This document shows, in pieces, positions 49,872-59,165 of a DNA stretch of 64,000 bases. Numbering within the stretch: the stretch's first letter is position 1; the number at the start of each line of letters is the position of its first letter. Position numbers and translations under genes: made by a program. This stretch comes from Chitinophaga arvensicola (GTDB taxonomy: Bacteria > Bacteroidota > Bacteroidia > Chitinophagales > Chitinophagaceae). The stretch lies in the NCBI RefSeq assembly GCF_900110835.1, contig NZ_FOJG01000001.1, positions 3,379,499 to 3,443,498 of the forward strand. The letters run 5' to 3'. The notes beneath the pieces were generated by a model. That model was not told the origin of the DNA and ran no database searches. It saw only the letters and a list, made by a program, of their open reading frames with translations.

Positions 49872-50666
49872 ATGGAACAGGGATTTAATTTTAGTAACGA
49901 GTTATCAGGAAAAATAGCTTTGGTAACCGGAGGCACAAAAGGAACCGGTAAATCCATTGCCCAAAGATTATTAAATGCGGGTGCCACCGTTATTATAACG
50001 GCGAGAAATGCACCTGAACAGGCAAACAGCCATCTGCATTTCATTGCGGCAGATCTGAGCCAGTCTGCAGGGACACAGGAAGTAGTGAGCAAAGTGCTGG
50101 AACAGTTTGGCAGATTGGATATCCTGGTCAACAACATGGGCGGATCAAAAACACCGGGCGGAGGTTTTGCTGTATTGAATGATGAAGACTGGGAAAGCAC
50201 TTTTCAAACTAATTTATTGGCGCCTGTCCGGTTAGACAGGGGCTTTTTACCGCAAATGTTAGCACGTGGGAATGGCGTGATCATCCACATTGCTTCCATT
50301 CAGGCAAGATTACCATTGTTTGATGCGACTTTGCCTTATGCGGCAGCCAAAGCAGCACTGGTCAACTATAGTAAAAGTTTATCGAATGAAGTTTCGCCGA
50401 AAGGTGTAAGAGTTTTAACCGTTTCTCCAGGTTGGATTCAAACAGACGGGGCAACGGGTATGATGAAGGAAATTGCAGCACGTACAGGCATTGCCATTGA
50501 AGATGCCATACAACAGGTAATGGAGAGTTTAGGCGGAATACCTTACGGCAGGCCTGCACAGCCAGAAGAGGTGGCAGAATTGGTTGGTTTTTTGGTTTCT
50601 CCGAGAGCCAATTATCTGACAGGAACAACATTTGTAATTGACGGTGGAACGATCCCCACTATTTAG
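49872..50666 (+). CDS. Short-chain dehydrogenase/reductase
   Basis: This 264-residue SDR has T-G-G-T-K-G-T-G near the N-terminus, N-N-M-G-G-S-K-T in the N-N-A-G place, the catalytic Ser in I-A-S-I-Q, and Tyr/Lys in Y-A-A-A-K-A-A-L. S-P-G-W-I-Q-T-D and the C-terminal L-T-G-T-T-F-V-I-D-G-G are also standard. It is probably controlled by the divergent HxlR regulator. Substrate unknown. Confidence 0.94.
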   Translation: MEQGFNFSNELSGKIALVTGGTKGTGKSIAQRLLNAGATVIITARNAPEQANSHLHFIAADLSQSAGTQEVVSKVLEQFGRLDILVNNMGGSKTPGGGFAVLNDEDWESTFQTNLLAPVRLDRGFLPQMLARGNGVIIHIASIQARLPLFDATLPYAAAKAALVNYSKSLSNEVSPKGVRVLTVSPGWIQTDGATGMMKEIAARTGIAIEDAIQQVMESLGGIPYGRPAQPEEVAELVGFLVSPRANYLTGTTFVIDGGTIPTI

Positions 50667-50708
50667 TCGCCTCAAAATAAAAGGAAGGTGATTATCTTCC
50701 ATTACCCT

Positions 50709-50750
50709 GCTCCGGCTTTTAAACGGCATACATTGTTTAAAAGCCGGAGC
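50709..50750. terminator. Long perfect hairpin between convergent genes
   Basis: Perfect 16-bp arms (GCTCCGGCTTTTAAAC at 50709-50724 and its complement at 50735-50750) with a 10-base loop lie between the SDR and peptidase E genes. No T-run follows on either side. It may end transcripts in both directions or protect mRNA ends. Confidence 0.65.
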
Positions 50751-50786
50751 AATAAGCAGGAGGCGACAGATTTCGCCGGGAAAGAT

Positions 50787-51494
50787 TTATTTTAAATCGA
50801 TCAGGGAACTTCCTGCCGGTAATTCATAAGGTTCCTTCCCTGCTTCAAAGATCCTGGCGCTCAGGGTGCCTTCGAGCGTCAGGGCGTCTCCATGGGCGTA
50901 GATCCAGCTGCCTTCGCGAAGGCCCAGCACGGGTGTAATATTTTGTGTATGATATTCTTTAATGCGGGTTTCCCGGGTTTCTCCCATATGTTGTGAGCCG
51001 GGAAGAGGATCCAGGTAATGCGGATTCAGGTTAAAAGCGATCAGTCCCATGGTCTCGAAACTGGGGGGATATACGATAGGCATATCATTGGTGTTTTGCA
51101 TGGTAACCCCGCCAATATTGCTGCCTGCACTGCATCCCATATAGGGGGCGCCGTTATTCACCGCATCGCGTAATACAGACATCAGTCCCAGTTCATGCAG
51201 TTGTTTTACCAGCAGGAAAGTATTGCCACCACCAGTGAAAAAGCCTTTCGCCTGCCGGATAGCGGCGGCCGGGTTGTCAAAAGTATGTAACCCGCGTACG
51301 CGGATGCCAATCTGGCTGAAAGCCTCTGCTGCACGGCTGGTATAGTCATCATGTGAAATACCGCCAGGGCGGGCAAAGGGCACAAAAATGATCTCATCTA
51401 CGCCTGCATACAACGTTTTCATGGCTGGTTGCAGGTATGCCAGGTAGGTTTCTCCAAACAGCGTGGAGGTGCTCGCCAGTATAAAGTGCTTCAT
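50787..51494 (-). CDS. pepE: Peptidase E-like (S51) serine peptidase
   Basis: The start ATG 51492-51494 gives 235 residues; a Met six codons upstream is less likely. S51 family: the nucleophile motif G-C-S-A-G-S-N has Ser122 in a class I glutamine-amidotransferase-like fold, and the glycine loop F-F-T-G-G-G-N-T-F lies before it. N-L-N-P-H-Y-L-D supplies the conserved His. Peptidase E cleaves N-terminal aspartyl dipeptides (Asp-X). It is near the normal 230-residue length. It is monocistronic, 39 bp downstream of the preceding lipoprotein. Confidence 0.92.
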   Translation of the reverse strand: MKHFILASTSTLFGETYLAYLQPAMKTLYAGVDEIIFVPFARPGGISHDDYTSRAAEAFSQIGIRVRGLHTFDNPAAAIRQAKGFFTGGGNTFLLVKQLHELGLMSVLRDAVNNGAPYMGCSAGSNIGGVTMQNTNDMPIVYPPSFETMGLIAFNLNPHYLDPLPGSQHMGETRETRIKEYHTQNITPVLGLREGSWIYAHGDALTLEGTLSARIFEAGKEPYELPAGSSLIDLK

Positions 51495-51533
51495 AATCAA
51501 AAAATTAAGCAAAGGTAGGGGATCTGCTTAAAT

Positions 51534-52067
51534 TTAATGACTATCCGGTTCCTGTTCCCCTTCCATGAAAAACTGGCTGCAACTGGCTGCCAGGCAGGTG
51601 TAAACACAGGAATGCTGCTCATTATATAGATAGAAATAGGAGCCTGCATTAATGCGGTAGTTAAAAGTGTCCTTATTTATTAATACCACCCCCTCCATTT
51701 CATAAGCCAATGTGCTGTAAATGTCGTGAATAGTCGGGCCGTCGGTTGGCTCTCCGTTCCGGATAATTTTTTCAATGGCCACAGCATTCAGCCGCCATTT
51801 CCGGCCACGGGCCGTGTCTGGGGGATATTCTTTGCCGGTGGTCACCGGGGTAAAACTGAGCACCTTTATTTTGGCATCAGCGGGAATGTAAACAGTATCC
51901 TCTTCTTTCGAAACATGCAGGGAATCAGGTTGTATCACCATTTGTTCTTCTGTCATAGGCAGAATTGTATCCGTGGATACCACTTGTTTTGGGGGAGATG
52001 AAGCCGGAAGGCAGCCCGTAAAAAGCAACAAACATAGGAACCAATGTTCCCGATTGATCAATAGCAT
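51534..52067 (-). CDS. Lipoprotein of unknown function, 177 residues
   Basis: The leader M-L-L-I-N-R-E-H-W-F-L-C-L-L-L-F-T-G-C ends with a lipobox at Cys19. The mature part is polar, Asp/Glu/Thr-rich. It contains K-E-E-D-T-V-Y-I-P-A and A-V-A-I-E-K-I-I-R-N-G, and ends in a Cys-containing tail (S-C-V-Y-T-C, A-A-S-C-S-Q). No family was recognised. It lies upstream of pepE on the same strand and could share its transcript. Confidence 0.62.
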   Translation of the reverse strand: MLLINREHWFLCLLLFTGCLPASSPPKQVVSTDTILPMTEEQMVIQPDSLHVSKEEDTVYIPADAKIKVLSFTPVTTGKEYPPDTARGRKWRLNAVAIEKIIRNGEPTDGPTIHDIYSTLAYEMEGVVLINKDTFNYRINAGSYFYLYNEQHSCVYTCLAASCSQFFMEGEQEPDSH

Positions 52068-52402
52068 ATAGTTGGTTTGGAATAAGATGACTCCACAAAT
52101 ATCGTTTTTCCACGGATGTTAAAACGCTGTAAAACAAAAATTAGTATAAGTACGCATCCCCCTTTATCAGTGCATGTTCCAGGCAGAATAAAACACTGCG
52201 GTTTTCCCGCATTCATCACCGTAAATATGCTTTCATTTCTCTCCGGAGCAAATTTTTTCCCCGGGAATACAGGCGCATAAGCCTTCCCAAGACATCAAGT
52301 GTATTTTTTTATCGTTTTAATTGTAATTGTGACAATTATTTTGTTCTTTTGAATAATTGCAGCAAAATCAGCCCTGTTGCACCGGATTTATAAAACCTCG
52401 TT
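52068..52402. other. Regulatory region upstream of the arabinofuranosidase gene
   Basis: About 335 bases without a gene. The right half holds the promoter and the palindrome listed at 52321-52351. The left half shows nothing recognisable. Confidence 0.5.
52321..52351 (+). promoter_or_regulatory. Promoter with embedded palindrome for the arabinose operon
   Basis: A -33 TTG (52321-52323) and a -7 TTCTTTTG (52344-52351, one mismatch from TAnnTTTG) are 20 bases apart, 51 bases before the GH51 start. Between them lies AATTGTGACAATT (52325-52337), perfect 6-bp arms around a single G: the place a repressor would sit. Confidence 0.6.
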
Positions 52403-53953
52403 ATGAAAAAGCAATTTCGTTACATCCTTACCGGTATCCTCGGCCTGTTATTATATACGCAGGCAATGCAGGCGCAGAATACGGTTACTTTCCGTACAGA
52501 CGCACCTGCACAGACTATCAATCGCAATATCTACGGACATTTTGCAGAGCATCTTGGCAATTGTATCTATGGAGGATTTTATGTGGGAGATACCTCCCAT
52601 CTTCCGAATACCAATGGTGTGCGGAAAGATGTGATTGCCGCGCTACGCAAAATGAAGATCCCCAACCTGCGCTGGCCGGGCGGTTGCTTTGCAGATACCT
52701 ATCACTGGAAGGATGGCATCGGTCCCAAAGAGAAAAGACCGGCTATCGTGAACACCTGGTGGGGAAATGTGACAGAAAATAACAGCTTCGGTACGCACGA
52801 CTTTCTCAACATGTGCGAAGAGCTGGGTGCTGAGCCTTATCTGTCGGGAAATGTGGGCAGTGGTACGGTTCAGGAACTGGCTGACTGGGTCCAGTATGCC
52901 AACTTCCGGGGAACCAGCCCGATGTCTGATCTGCGCAAACAGAATGGTCGCGCCGAACCGTGGAAGGTCCGTTTCTGGGGCATCGGCAACGAAGCCTGGG
53001 GATGCGGCGGAAATATGCGCCCGGAATATTACGCTGATCTCTATCGTAAGTTTACCACTTTCATGAACAGTGAATGGAAAAATGAACGCATCTTCAGAAT
53101 CGCCTCCGGCGCCAGCGACGCAGATTACAACTGGACCGAAACCCTCATGAAAAATATCCCGCAACACCTGCTGGAAGGTATTGCCCTGCATCATTACTCC
53201 ATCATCAGCTGGGAAAAGAAGGGTGATGCAGTTGATTTCACCGAACAACAATATTTTCTCACCATGAAATCCGCCTTGCTGATCGATTCCCTGATCAGTA
53301 AACACGCCGCGATCATGGATAAATATGATCCGCAAAAGAAAGTGGCCCTTGTGGTAGACGAATGGGGTGGATGGTATAACGTGGAAGGGGGTACGAATCC
53401 CGGGTTCCTTTTCCAGCAAAATACCATGCGCGATGCCATGATTGCCGGCGCCACACTCAATATCTTCAATAATCACGCTGACCGCCTGCGTATGGCCAAC
53501 CTCGCCCAGGCCATCAATGTGTTGCAGTCGGTGATTCTTACCAAAGGCGACACCATGATACTAACCCCTACCTATTACGTGATGGAAATGTACAACGTAC
53601 ATCAGGAGGCCACCCTTATCCCGATAGATATTCACTCCAATGCTTATACGCTCAATAACGAACAGCTGCCGGCCGTTTCGGTATCTGCTTCCAAAGATAA
53701 AAATGGTGTGACACACATCTCCCTGGTAAATATCGATGCGCATAAAACACAGGAAGTAACGCTGGATACCCGCAGCCAGGCATATAAATCCATCAGTGGT
53801 AAAATATTGGCATCGGCCAAACTCCAGGACTATAACAGCTTTAAAAAACCGGATTATATCAAACCGGTAGATTTCAAAGGAGCAACATGGAAGAATAATA
53901 AAGTCAGTGTGAAACTGCCTCCTTTTTCGGTAGTCATGCTGGAACTGAAATGA
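52403..53953 (+). CDS. Exported alpha-L-arabinofuranosidase, GH51
   Basis: This 516-residue exo-enzyme removes arabinose from arabinan and arabinoxylan. The signal peptide ends near residue 24 (A-M-Q-A-Q). The catalytic barrel has the acid/base Glu197 in G-I-G-N-E-A-W-G and the nucleophile Glu320 in V-V-D-E-W-G-G-W. Both match GH51 rules. A C-terminal beta-sandwich ends the protein. It is the first gene of the arabinose locus and precedes araB by 277 bp. Confidence 0.96.
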   Translation: MKKQFRYILTGILGLLLYTQAMQAQNTVTFRTDAPAQTINRNIYGHFAEHLGNCIYGGFYVGDTSHLPNTNGVRKDVIAALRKMKIPNLRWPGGCFADTYHWKDGIGPKEKRPAIVNTWWGNVTENNSFGTHDFLNMCEELGAEPYLSGNVGSGTVQELADWVQYANFRGTSPMSDLRKQNGRAEPWKVRFWGIGNEAWGCGGNMRPEYYADLYRKFTTFMNSEWKNERIFRIASGASDADYNWTETLMKNIPQHLLEGIALHHYSIISWEKKGDAVDFTEQQYFLTMKSALLIDSLISKHAAIMDKYDPQKKVALVVDEWGGWYNVEGGTNPGFLFQQNTMRDAMIAGATLNIFNNHADRLRMANLAQAINVLQSVILTKGDTMILTPTYYVMEMYNVHQEATLIPIDIHSNAYTLNNEQLPAVSVSASKDKNGVTHISLVNIDAHKTQEVTLDTRSQAYKSISGKILASAKLQDYNSFKKPDYIKPVDFKGATWKNNKVSVKLPPFSVVMLELK

Positions 53954-54011
53954 AGAAAGGGGCGTTGTTTAACAACACTGCCTGCGTTTAGAAAGTAATG
54001 GTCTTTGGCGG

Positions 54012-54030
54012 GCTCCCGAATAGCGGGAGC
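54012..54030 (+). terminator. Short hairpin between the GH51 gene and araB
   Basis: Perfect 7-bp arms (GCTCCCG at 54012-54018, CGGGAGC at 54024-54030) with a 5-base loop. No T-run follows, so it could slow rather than end transcription. A separate 13-bp palindrome (GTTGTT-T-AACAAC) lies at 53964-53976. Confidence 0.4.
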
Positions 54031-54230
54031 AGCCTGTATTTGAAGGGCAAGGACTTCCTGCTGCCTCACGAAAAACGGCTCGCCGCACAAGTTTGAAAGC
54101 CAACGATTTCCCGCTGCCGCCCGCATTTATAAAACGTACTGGCATCTGCAGTTGATATACGATAAACAAGCAGGTGAGTAAATTATAAATTTTTTTACGC
54201 TTTTAAATAAGTGTCATTATAACAATAAAT

Positions 54231-55904
54231 ATGAATTCATCCTACGTAATAGGGGTAGACTACGGCACGGATTCCGTGCGTTCTATCATAGTAGATGTGA
54301 AAGACGGGCAGGAAGTGGCCTCGGCAGTGTTTTATTATCCCCGCTGGAAAGACGGTTTGTATTGCAATGCTGCACAAAGCCGCTTCCGGCAACATCCGGA
54401 CGATTATGTGGAAGGACTGGAAACTACTATCCGGCAATGTCTCCAACAGGCGGGTGCCACGGTAGCATCCCATATCAGGGCAATTTCTGTAGACACCACC
54501 GGCTCCACACCCGTGGCAGTAGATGAAACCGGTACGCCATTGGCGCTCACACCCGGTTTCCGGGATAATCCGAATGCGATGTTTGTGTTGTGGAAAGATC
54601 ATACCGCTTTGAAGGAAGCCGCTGAAATCAATGCTACGGCCGCTACTTTTGAAGAAAATTACCTCCGCTTTGTAGGGGGCATTTATTCGTCGGAATGGTT
54701 CTGGGCAAAATTGCTGCATATTCTTCGTACAGACGAAGCCGTTAGAAATGCCACTTATAGCTGGGTAGAGCACTGCGACTGGATTCCTTTCCTGCTCTGT
54801 GGCGGAAAGCATCTCCGGGAATTGAAACGTGGTATCTGTAGTGCCGGGCATAAGGCATTATTTGCCGAAGAATTTGGCGGCCTGCCACCAGACGCTTTCT
54901 TTACTGCCATTGATCCTTTATTGAAGGGATTTACACAACGACTTTTTACGCGGACCTATACTTCCGGAGAAGCCGCCGGCCACCTTTGCCCCGAATGGGC
55001 AGAACGGCTCGGGCTCCCCACCAGCGTGGTGATCGGCATCGGCGCATTCGATGCGCATATGGGCGCCGTAGGCGGACAAATTGAGCCGTATCATCTCAGC
55101 AAGGTAATGGGTACTTCTACCTGTGATATGCTGGTAGCTCCCCTGGACGAAATGAAACATACACTGGTGAAAGGCATCTGCGGACAGGTGCCAGGTTCCG
55201 TTATTCCCGGGATGATGGGGATGGAGGCCGGACAATCCGCTTTCGGTGATGCCTATGCCTGGTTCAGCAACGTACTGGCCTGGCCGTTACAACAACTATT
55301 GCCTTCCTCCTCCCTCATCGATGCGGCAACCGCTGAGAAACTATGCAAGGAGACTTCCGGCCGACTTCTTACCGAGCTGGCGAGGCAGGCGGCACAAATT
55401 GCACCGGAAGAACACAGTGAACTGAGCATCGACTGGCTCAATGGTCGCCGTACGCCGGATGCAGACCAATCGCTCAAAGGCACGCTCACCGGCCTGAACC
55501 TGGCCTCAGACGCCCCCCGCATTTTCCGCACTGTGGCAGAATCGACCTGCTTCGGCGCTAAAGCTATTGTAGAGAGATTTGAAAGGGAAGGTGTGCCCGT
55601 GAAAGGACTGATCGGTATCGGTGGTGTCGCCAAAAAATCGGCCTTCATCATGCAGATGATGGCCGATGTGATGAACATGCCTATCCGTATTCACCGCTCT
55701 GAACAAACCTGCGCACTGGGTGCTGCCATGTTTGCTGCCACCGCAGCAGGATTATTTGCCCGCGTGGAAGACGCGATGGAAACAATGGGGCAGGGTTTTG
55801 AAGTGACCTATGAACCGGACATACACCGCGCAGGCATATACGAAAACAGGTACCGGAAGTATAAAGCCCTGGGCGCCTTCACCGCTAAGCTCACCATCGA
55901 TTAA
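54231..55904 (+). CDS. araB: Ribulokinase
   Basis: This 557-residue FGGY-family kinase phosphorylates L-ribulose to L-ribulose 5-phosphate. The N-terminal phosphate loop is G-V-D-Y-G-T-D-S-V-R at 8-17. V-D-T-T-G-S-T-P-V and the later G-I-G-G-V-A-K-K-S and E-Q-T-C-A-L-G-A-A lie in the nucleotide domain. The length is that of standard bacterial AraB. It precedes araD by 6 bp, in the order araB-araD-araA, and follows the GH51 gene. Confidence 0.97.
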   Translation: MNSSYVIGVDYGTDSVRSIIVDVKDGQEVASAVFYYPRWKDGLYCNAAQSRFRQHPDDYVEGLETTIRQCLQQAGATVASHIRAISVDTTGSTPVAVDETGTPLALTPGFRDNPNAMFVLWKDHTALKEAAEINATAATFEENYLRFVGGIYSSEWFWAKLLHILRTDEAVRNATYSWVEHCDWIPFLLCGGKHLRELKRGICSAGHKALFAEEFGGLPPDAFFTAIDPLLKGFTQRLFTRTYTSGEAAGHLCPEWAERLGLPTSVVIGIGAFDAHMGAVGGQIEPYHLSKVMGTSTCDMLVAPLDEMKHTLVKGICGQVPGSVIPGMMGMEAGQSAFGDAYAWFSNVLAWPLQQLLPSSSLIDAATAEKLCKETSGRLLTELARQAAQIAPEEHSELSIDWLNGRRTPDADQSLKGTLTGLNLASDAPRIFRTVAESTCFGAKAIVERFEREGVPVKGLIGIGGVAKKSAFIMQMMADVMNMPIRIHRSEQTCALGAAMFAATAAGLFARVEDAMETMGQGFEVTYEPDIHRAGIYENRYRKYKALGAFTAKLTID

Positions 55905-55910
55905 TATTGT

Positions 55911-56609
55911 ATGCAACAGTATCAACATATCCGGCAGGCGGCATATGAAGCCAATATGCAACTGCCCGCACTGGGACTGGTCATGTTTACCTTCGGGAAT
56001 GTGAGCGCCGCCGATCGCCAACTCGGAGTTTTCGCCATCAAGCCGAGCGGTGTTCCTTATGCGGAATTGTCGCCCGAAAAAATGGTCGTTGTGGATTTCG
56101 ATGGCCATACGATTGATGGCGAATTACGTCCCTCCTCTGATACACTTACCCATGCGGTACTGTATAAGCACTGGGAACATATCGGCGGCATTGTGCATAC
56201 CCACTCTACCTATGCTACCGCCTGGGCACAAAGCCAGCGCGATATTCCTATCTATGGCACGACCCACGCCGATCACAATACGGTAGATATTCCCTGCGCG
56301 TCACCCATGACGGATACCATGATTGCCGGGGACTATGAATACCAGACGGGCTTCCAGATCATGAATACGCTCACGGAAAGAGGCCTCACCTACCAGGACA
56401 TAGAAATGATCCTCGTGGGAAATCATGCGCCCTTCACCTGGGGCCATACGCCCGCTAAAGCAGTGTATAACAGCGCCGTCCTGGAATCGGTGGCACAAAT
56501 GGCATATCTCACGGAGTCTATCAACGGAAACGCACCAAGACTCAAAGATGCGCTGATCAGAAAACATTTTGAACGTAAACATGGTCCCGGTTCCTATTAC
56601 GGGCAATAA
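55911..56609 (+). CDS. araD: L-ribulose-5-phosphate 4-epimerase
   Basis: This 232-residue class II aldolase-like enzyme converts L-ribulose 5-phosphate to D-xylulose 5-phosphate. The zinc ligands are the His pair in H-T-H-S (96 and 98) and His172 in G-N-H-A-P-F, as in the family. K-P-S-G-V-P-Y and G-T-T-H-A-D-H-N are also conserved. It is tightly packed between araB (6 bp) and araA (10 bp). Confidence 0.97.
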   Translation: MQQYQHIRQAAYEANMQLPALGLVMFTFGNVSAADRQLGVFAIKPSGVPYAELSPEKMVVVDFDGHTIDGELRPSSDTLTHAVLYKHWEHIGGIVHTHSTYATAWAQSQRDIPIYGTTHADHNTVDIPCASPMTDTMIAGDYEYQTGFQIMNTLTERGLTYQDIEMILVGNHAPFTWGHTPAKAVYNSAVLESVAQMAYLTESINGNAPRLKDALIRKHFERKHGPGSYYGQ

Positions 56610-56619
56610 ACCAAACAAC

Positions 56620-58098
56620 ATGATTCATCTGAAAAATTTCGAGATCTGGTTTGTAACGGGTAGTCAGCACCTGTACGGAGAAGAGACCTTGCAGCAGGTG
56701 GCTGTTCACAGCCAGGAGATTGCTGCCGCACTACACCACGATACACGTATGCCCGTTACCGTAGTATACAAACCTACCGTAAAAACACCGGATGAAATTT
56801 ATGCCGTATGTATGGAGGCGAACGCTACGCCCAACTGTATCGGTATTATCACCTGGATGCATACTTTCTCGCCTGCAAAAATGTGGATCCGTGGACTGAA
56901 AGCATTGTCCAAACCCATCTGCCACCTGCATACCCAATATAACCGCGATATTCCCTGGAGCGAAATAGATATGGATTTCATGAACCTGAACCAGAGCGCC
57001 CATGGCGACCGTGAGTTTGGATTTATGATGAGCCGTATGCGCATCAACCGGAAGGTGATTACCGGCCACTGGCAGGATCCGGAAGTGCTCCGGGAACTCG
57101 GGGCCTGGGCCAGGGTTGCCGCAGGATGGCACGACTGGCAGGGCGCGCGCTTTGTCCGCTTCGGCGACAACATGCGCTTTGTAGCAGTAACAGACGGTGA
57201 TAAGGTAGCCGCAGAATCCACGCTTGGCTTCTCTTGTAATACCCACGGTATCGGAGATCTGGTAGCAGTGATCAATGGTATCTCCGATGCTGCTGTGACT
57301 TCACTGGTGCGGGAATACGCCGACGCATATACGATGTCGTCTGCCCTGCTGCAGGATGTGGCGCTGAAAGATGCCGCCAGAATTGAACTTGGTTTGAAAG
57401 CATTCCTGGAAGCAGGTCATTTTAAAGGCTTCTCAGATACCTTTGAAGACCTTCATGGCATGATTCAGTTGCCGGGCATTGCCGTGCAACGCCTCATGAA
57501 CGCAGGTTACGGTTTTGCGGGGGAAGGTGATTGGAAAACAGCTGCACTGGTACGGGCTATGAAAGTAATGGGCAGCGGACTGCCCGGAGGCAACTCCTTT
57601 ATGGAAGATTATACCTATCATTTCGATCCAGCTGATCCTATGGTGCTGGGCTCGCATATGCTTGAGATCTGCGAATCTATCGCAGAAGGAAAACCATCCT
57701 GTGAAAAACATCCGCTGGGTATTGGCGGAAAGGCCGATCCGGTACGACTGGTATTCAATGCCGCTGCAGGACCGGCTATCAACGCCTCCCTGGTAGATAT
57801 GGGTAACCGCTTCCGTTTGCTGGTGAATGAGGTAGAAGCTGTGAAACCGCCACAGGCGCTCCCTAAGCTACCGGTAGCCCGTGTGTTGTGGAAGCCTTAC
57901 CCGGACATGAAAAAGGGCTGCACCGCCTGGATCCTGGCCGGTGGCGCACATCATACCTGCTACAGCCAGAACCTGAACGCCACCCATATGCAGGACTTCG
58001 CGGAGATGGCTGGTATAGAACTGGCACTCATTGGCAGGGATACAGATCTGCGTGAATTCCGTAATGAACTCCGCTGGAACGATGTCAGCTATAAGTAG
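56620..58098 (+). CDS. araA: L-arabinose isomerase
   Basis: The start ATG at 56620 gives 492 residues, near the usual 500; frame-open codons upstream overlap araD. It converts L-arabinose to L-ribulose. The opening [14 protein letters not shown] is the family's diagnostic start. The conserved substrate and manganese-binding parts include F-A-G-E-G-D-W-K-T and M-E-D-Y-T-Y-H-F near residues 305-345, and [10 protein letters not shown] later. It is the last of the three ara catabolic genes. Confidence 0.97.
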   Translation: MIHLKNFEIWFVTGSQHLYGEETLQQVAVHSQEIAAALHHDTRMPVTVVYKPTVKTPDEIYAVCMEANATPNCIGIITWMHTFSPAKMWIRGLKALSKPICHLHTQYNRDIPWSEIDMDFMNLNQSAHGDREFGFMMSRMRINRKVITGHWQDPEVLRELGAWARVAAGWHDWQGARFVRFGDNMRFVAVTDGDKVAAESTLGFSCNTHGIGDLVAVINGISDAAVTSLVREYADAYTMSSALLQDVALKDAARIELGLKAFLEAGHFKGFSDTFEDLHGMIQLPGIAVQRLMNAGYGFAGEGDWKTAALVRAMKVMGSGLPGGNSFMEDYTYHFDPADPMVLGSHMLEICESIAEGKPSCEKHPLGIGGKADPVRLVFNAAAGPAINASLVDMGNRFRLLVNEVEAVKPPQALPKLPVARVLWKPYPDMKKGCTAWILAGGAHHTCYSQNLNATHMQDFAEMAGIELALIGRDTDLREFRNELRWNDVSYK

Positions 58099-58202
58099 CG
58101 CTATCTTTAAGGTCTGCGCAACAGCGATACTGGATAAGACGGGCACATGCCCTGATTAAATAATGGTGCTGACAGCTGCTTGCAGTAACTTGTCAATATG
58201 AC

Positions 58203-58249
58203 GATTATCGGGGTGGATAACCACGTTGATGTTAATTATCCCGATAATC
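58203..58249. promoter_or_regulatory. Two facing copies of an AraR-type operator motif
   Basis: GATTATCGGG (58203-58212) and its exact complement CCCGATAATC (58240-58249) face each other across 27 bases. The second copy is itself part of ATTATC-CC-GATAAT (58235-58248). A close copy, ATTATCCCGATATT, lies upstream of the aldose epimerase gene (59117-59130). Shared palindromes on two genes of one locus suggest a common regulator, probably the adjacent Nudix-type AraR. Confidence 0.6.
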
Positions 58250-58288
58250 ATCAGTTGTTTTTGTACTTTCACGCACTAATTTATTTTT

Positions 58289-59008
58289 ATGAAAAGATAT
58301 TCGCAGCAGACCAGGTTGTTGTTCGCCGTAGATTGTATCATTTTTGGATTTGATGGCCAGGAGATGAAACTGCTGCTGATACAAAGAGGATTTGAACCCT
58401 GCAAAGGCCAGTGGAGCCTGGTGGGTGGTTTTGTGCAGGAAAGTGAAAGCGCAGAGGATGCCGCTGCACGTGTACTGAAGAACCTCAGCGGTCTTGATGG
58501 CATTTATATGGAACAATTGCATACCTTCAGTTCCCCTTCCCGCGATACGGTAGAACGAACCGTGTCTGTGGCCTACACTGCCCTGATTGATATCCAGAAA
58601 TATAAACAGCAATTGAACGAAGATTTCCATGCCGTATGGTTTCCGATCAATCATCACCCGGAACTGATCTTTGATCATAAAGCGATGGTAGACCAGGCCA
58701 AGGAGAAGCTGCGCTACAAAGCCGCCCTGCATCCACTGTTGCTGGAATTGCTGCCTGGTAAATTTACGATTCCCCAATTGCAGCACCTGTACGAATCCGT
58801 TTATAACATATCTTTCGATAAAGGTAATTTTAGCCGCAAAATGCTGTCGACCAAACTATTGGTAAAGCTGGCCGATAAAGATAAACTCAGCTCCAGGAAA
58901 GGCGCTTTTTACTATAAGATAGACCGGAAAAAATACCACGCAAATTTTCATGCGTTCCTGAATTTTGTACCCGACCCACATACCACGCAACACAATGGTG
59001 GTTTGTAA
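58289..59008 (+). CDS. araR: Nudix-type transcriptional regulator, AraR-like
   Basis: In this 239-residue protein the first ~140 residues are a Nudix fold. The Nudix box is degraded: G-G-F-V-Q-E-S-E at its start is kept, but the catalytic R-E-x-x-E-E is replaced by R-V-L-K-N-L, so it should bind a ligand rather than hydrolyse one. The C-terminal part, with F-T-I-P-Q-L-Q-H-L-Y-E and F-S-R-K-M-L, is a winged-helix DNA-binding domain. Nudix-related AraR regulators control arabinose genes in Bacteroidota. The location just after araA supports the same role. Confidence 0.9.
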   Translation: MKRYSQQTRLLFAVDCIIFGFDGQEMKLLLIQRGFEPCKGQWSLVGGFVQESESAEDAAARVLKNLSGLDGIYMEQLHTFSSPSRDTVERTVSVAYTALIDIQKYKQQLNEDFHAVWFPINHHPELIFDHKAMVDQAKEKLRYKAALHPLLLELLPGKFTIPQLQHLYESVYNISFDKGNFSRKMLSTKLLVKLADKDKLSSRKGAFYYKIDRKKYHANFHAFLNFVPDPHTTQHNGGL

Positions 59009-59101
59009 GGAAATCACCACATTTTAGAGACTATCACCCGTTTTAAAAGACGCAAATATTTGCCTGTAAGACACTAATTAAATTTTTTTAATTGTAAATT
59101 A

Positions 59102-59134
59102 TTTGACTTTAGCCGGATTATCCCGATATTTAGT
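59102..59134 (+). promoter_or_regulatory. Promoter with operator for the aldose epimerase gene
   Basis: TTTG (59102-59105) and TATTTAGT (59127-59134, two mismatches from TAnnTTTG) are 21 bases apart. ATTATCCCGATATT (59117-59130), the same motif as upstream of the regulator gene, lies at the downstream end of that spacer and overlaps the -7 box. Confidence 0.5.
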
Positions 59135-59165
59135 GACTCTTTTTCACTTAATATCAAAATACGTT

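Noticed and set aside
52643..53476. 277-codon minus-strand frame opposite the GH51 gene
   Set aside because: It lies wholly inside a well-supported GH51 gene with intact catalytic motifs.
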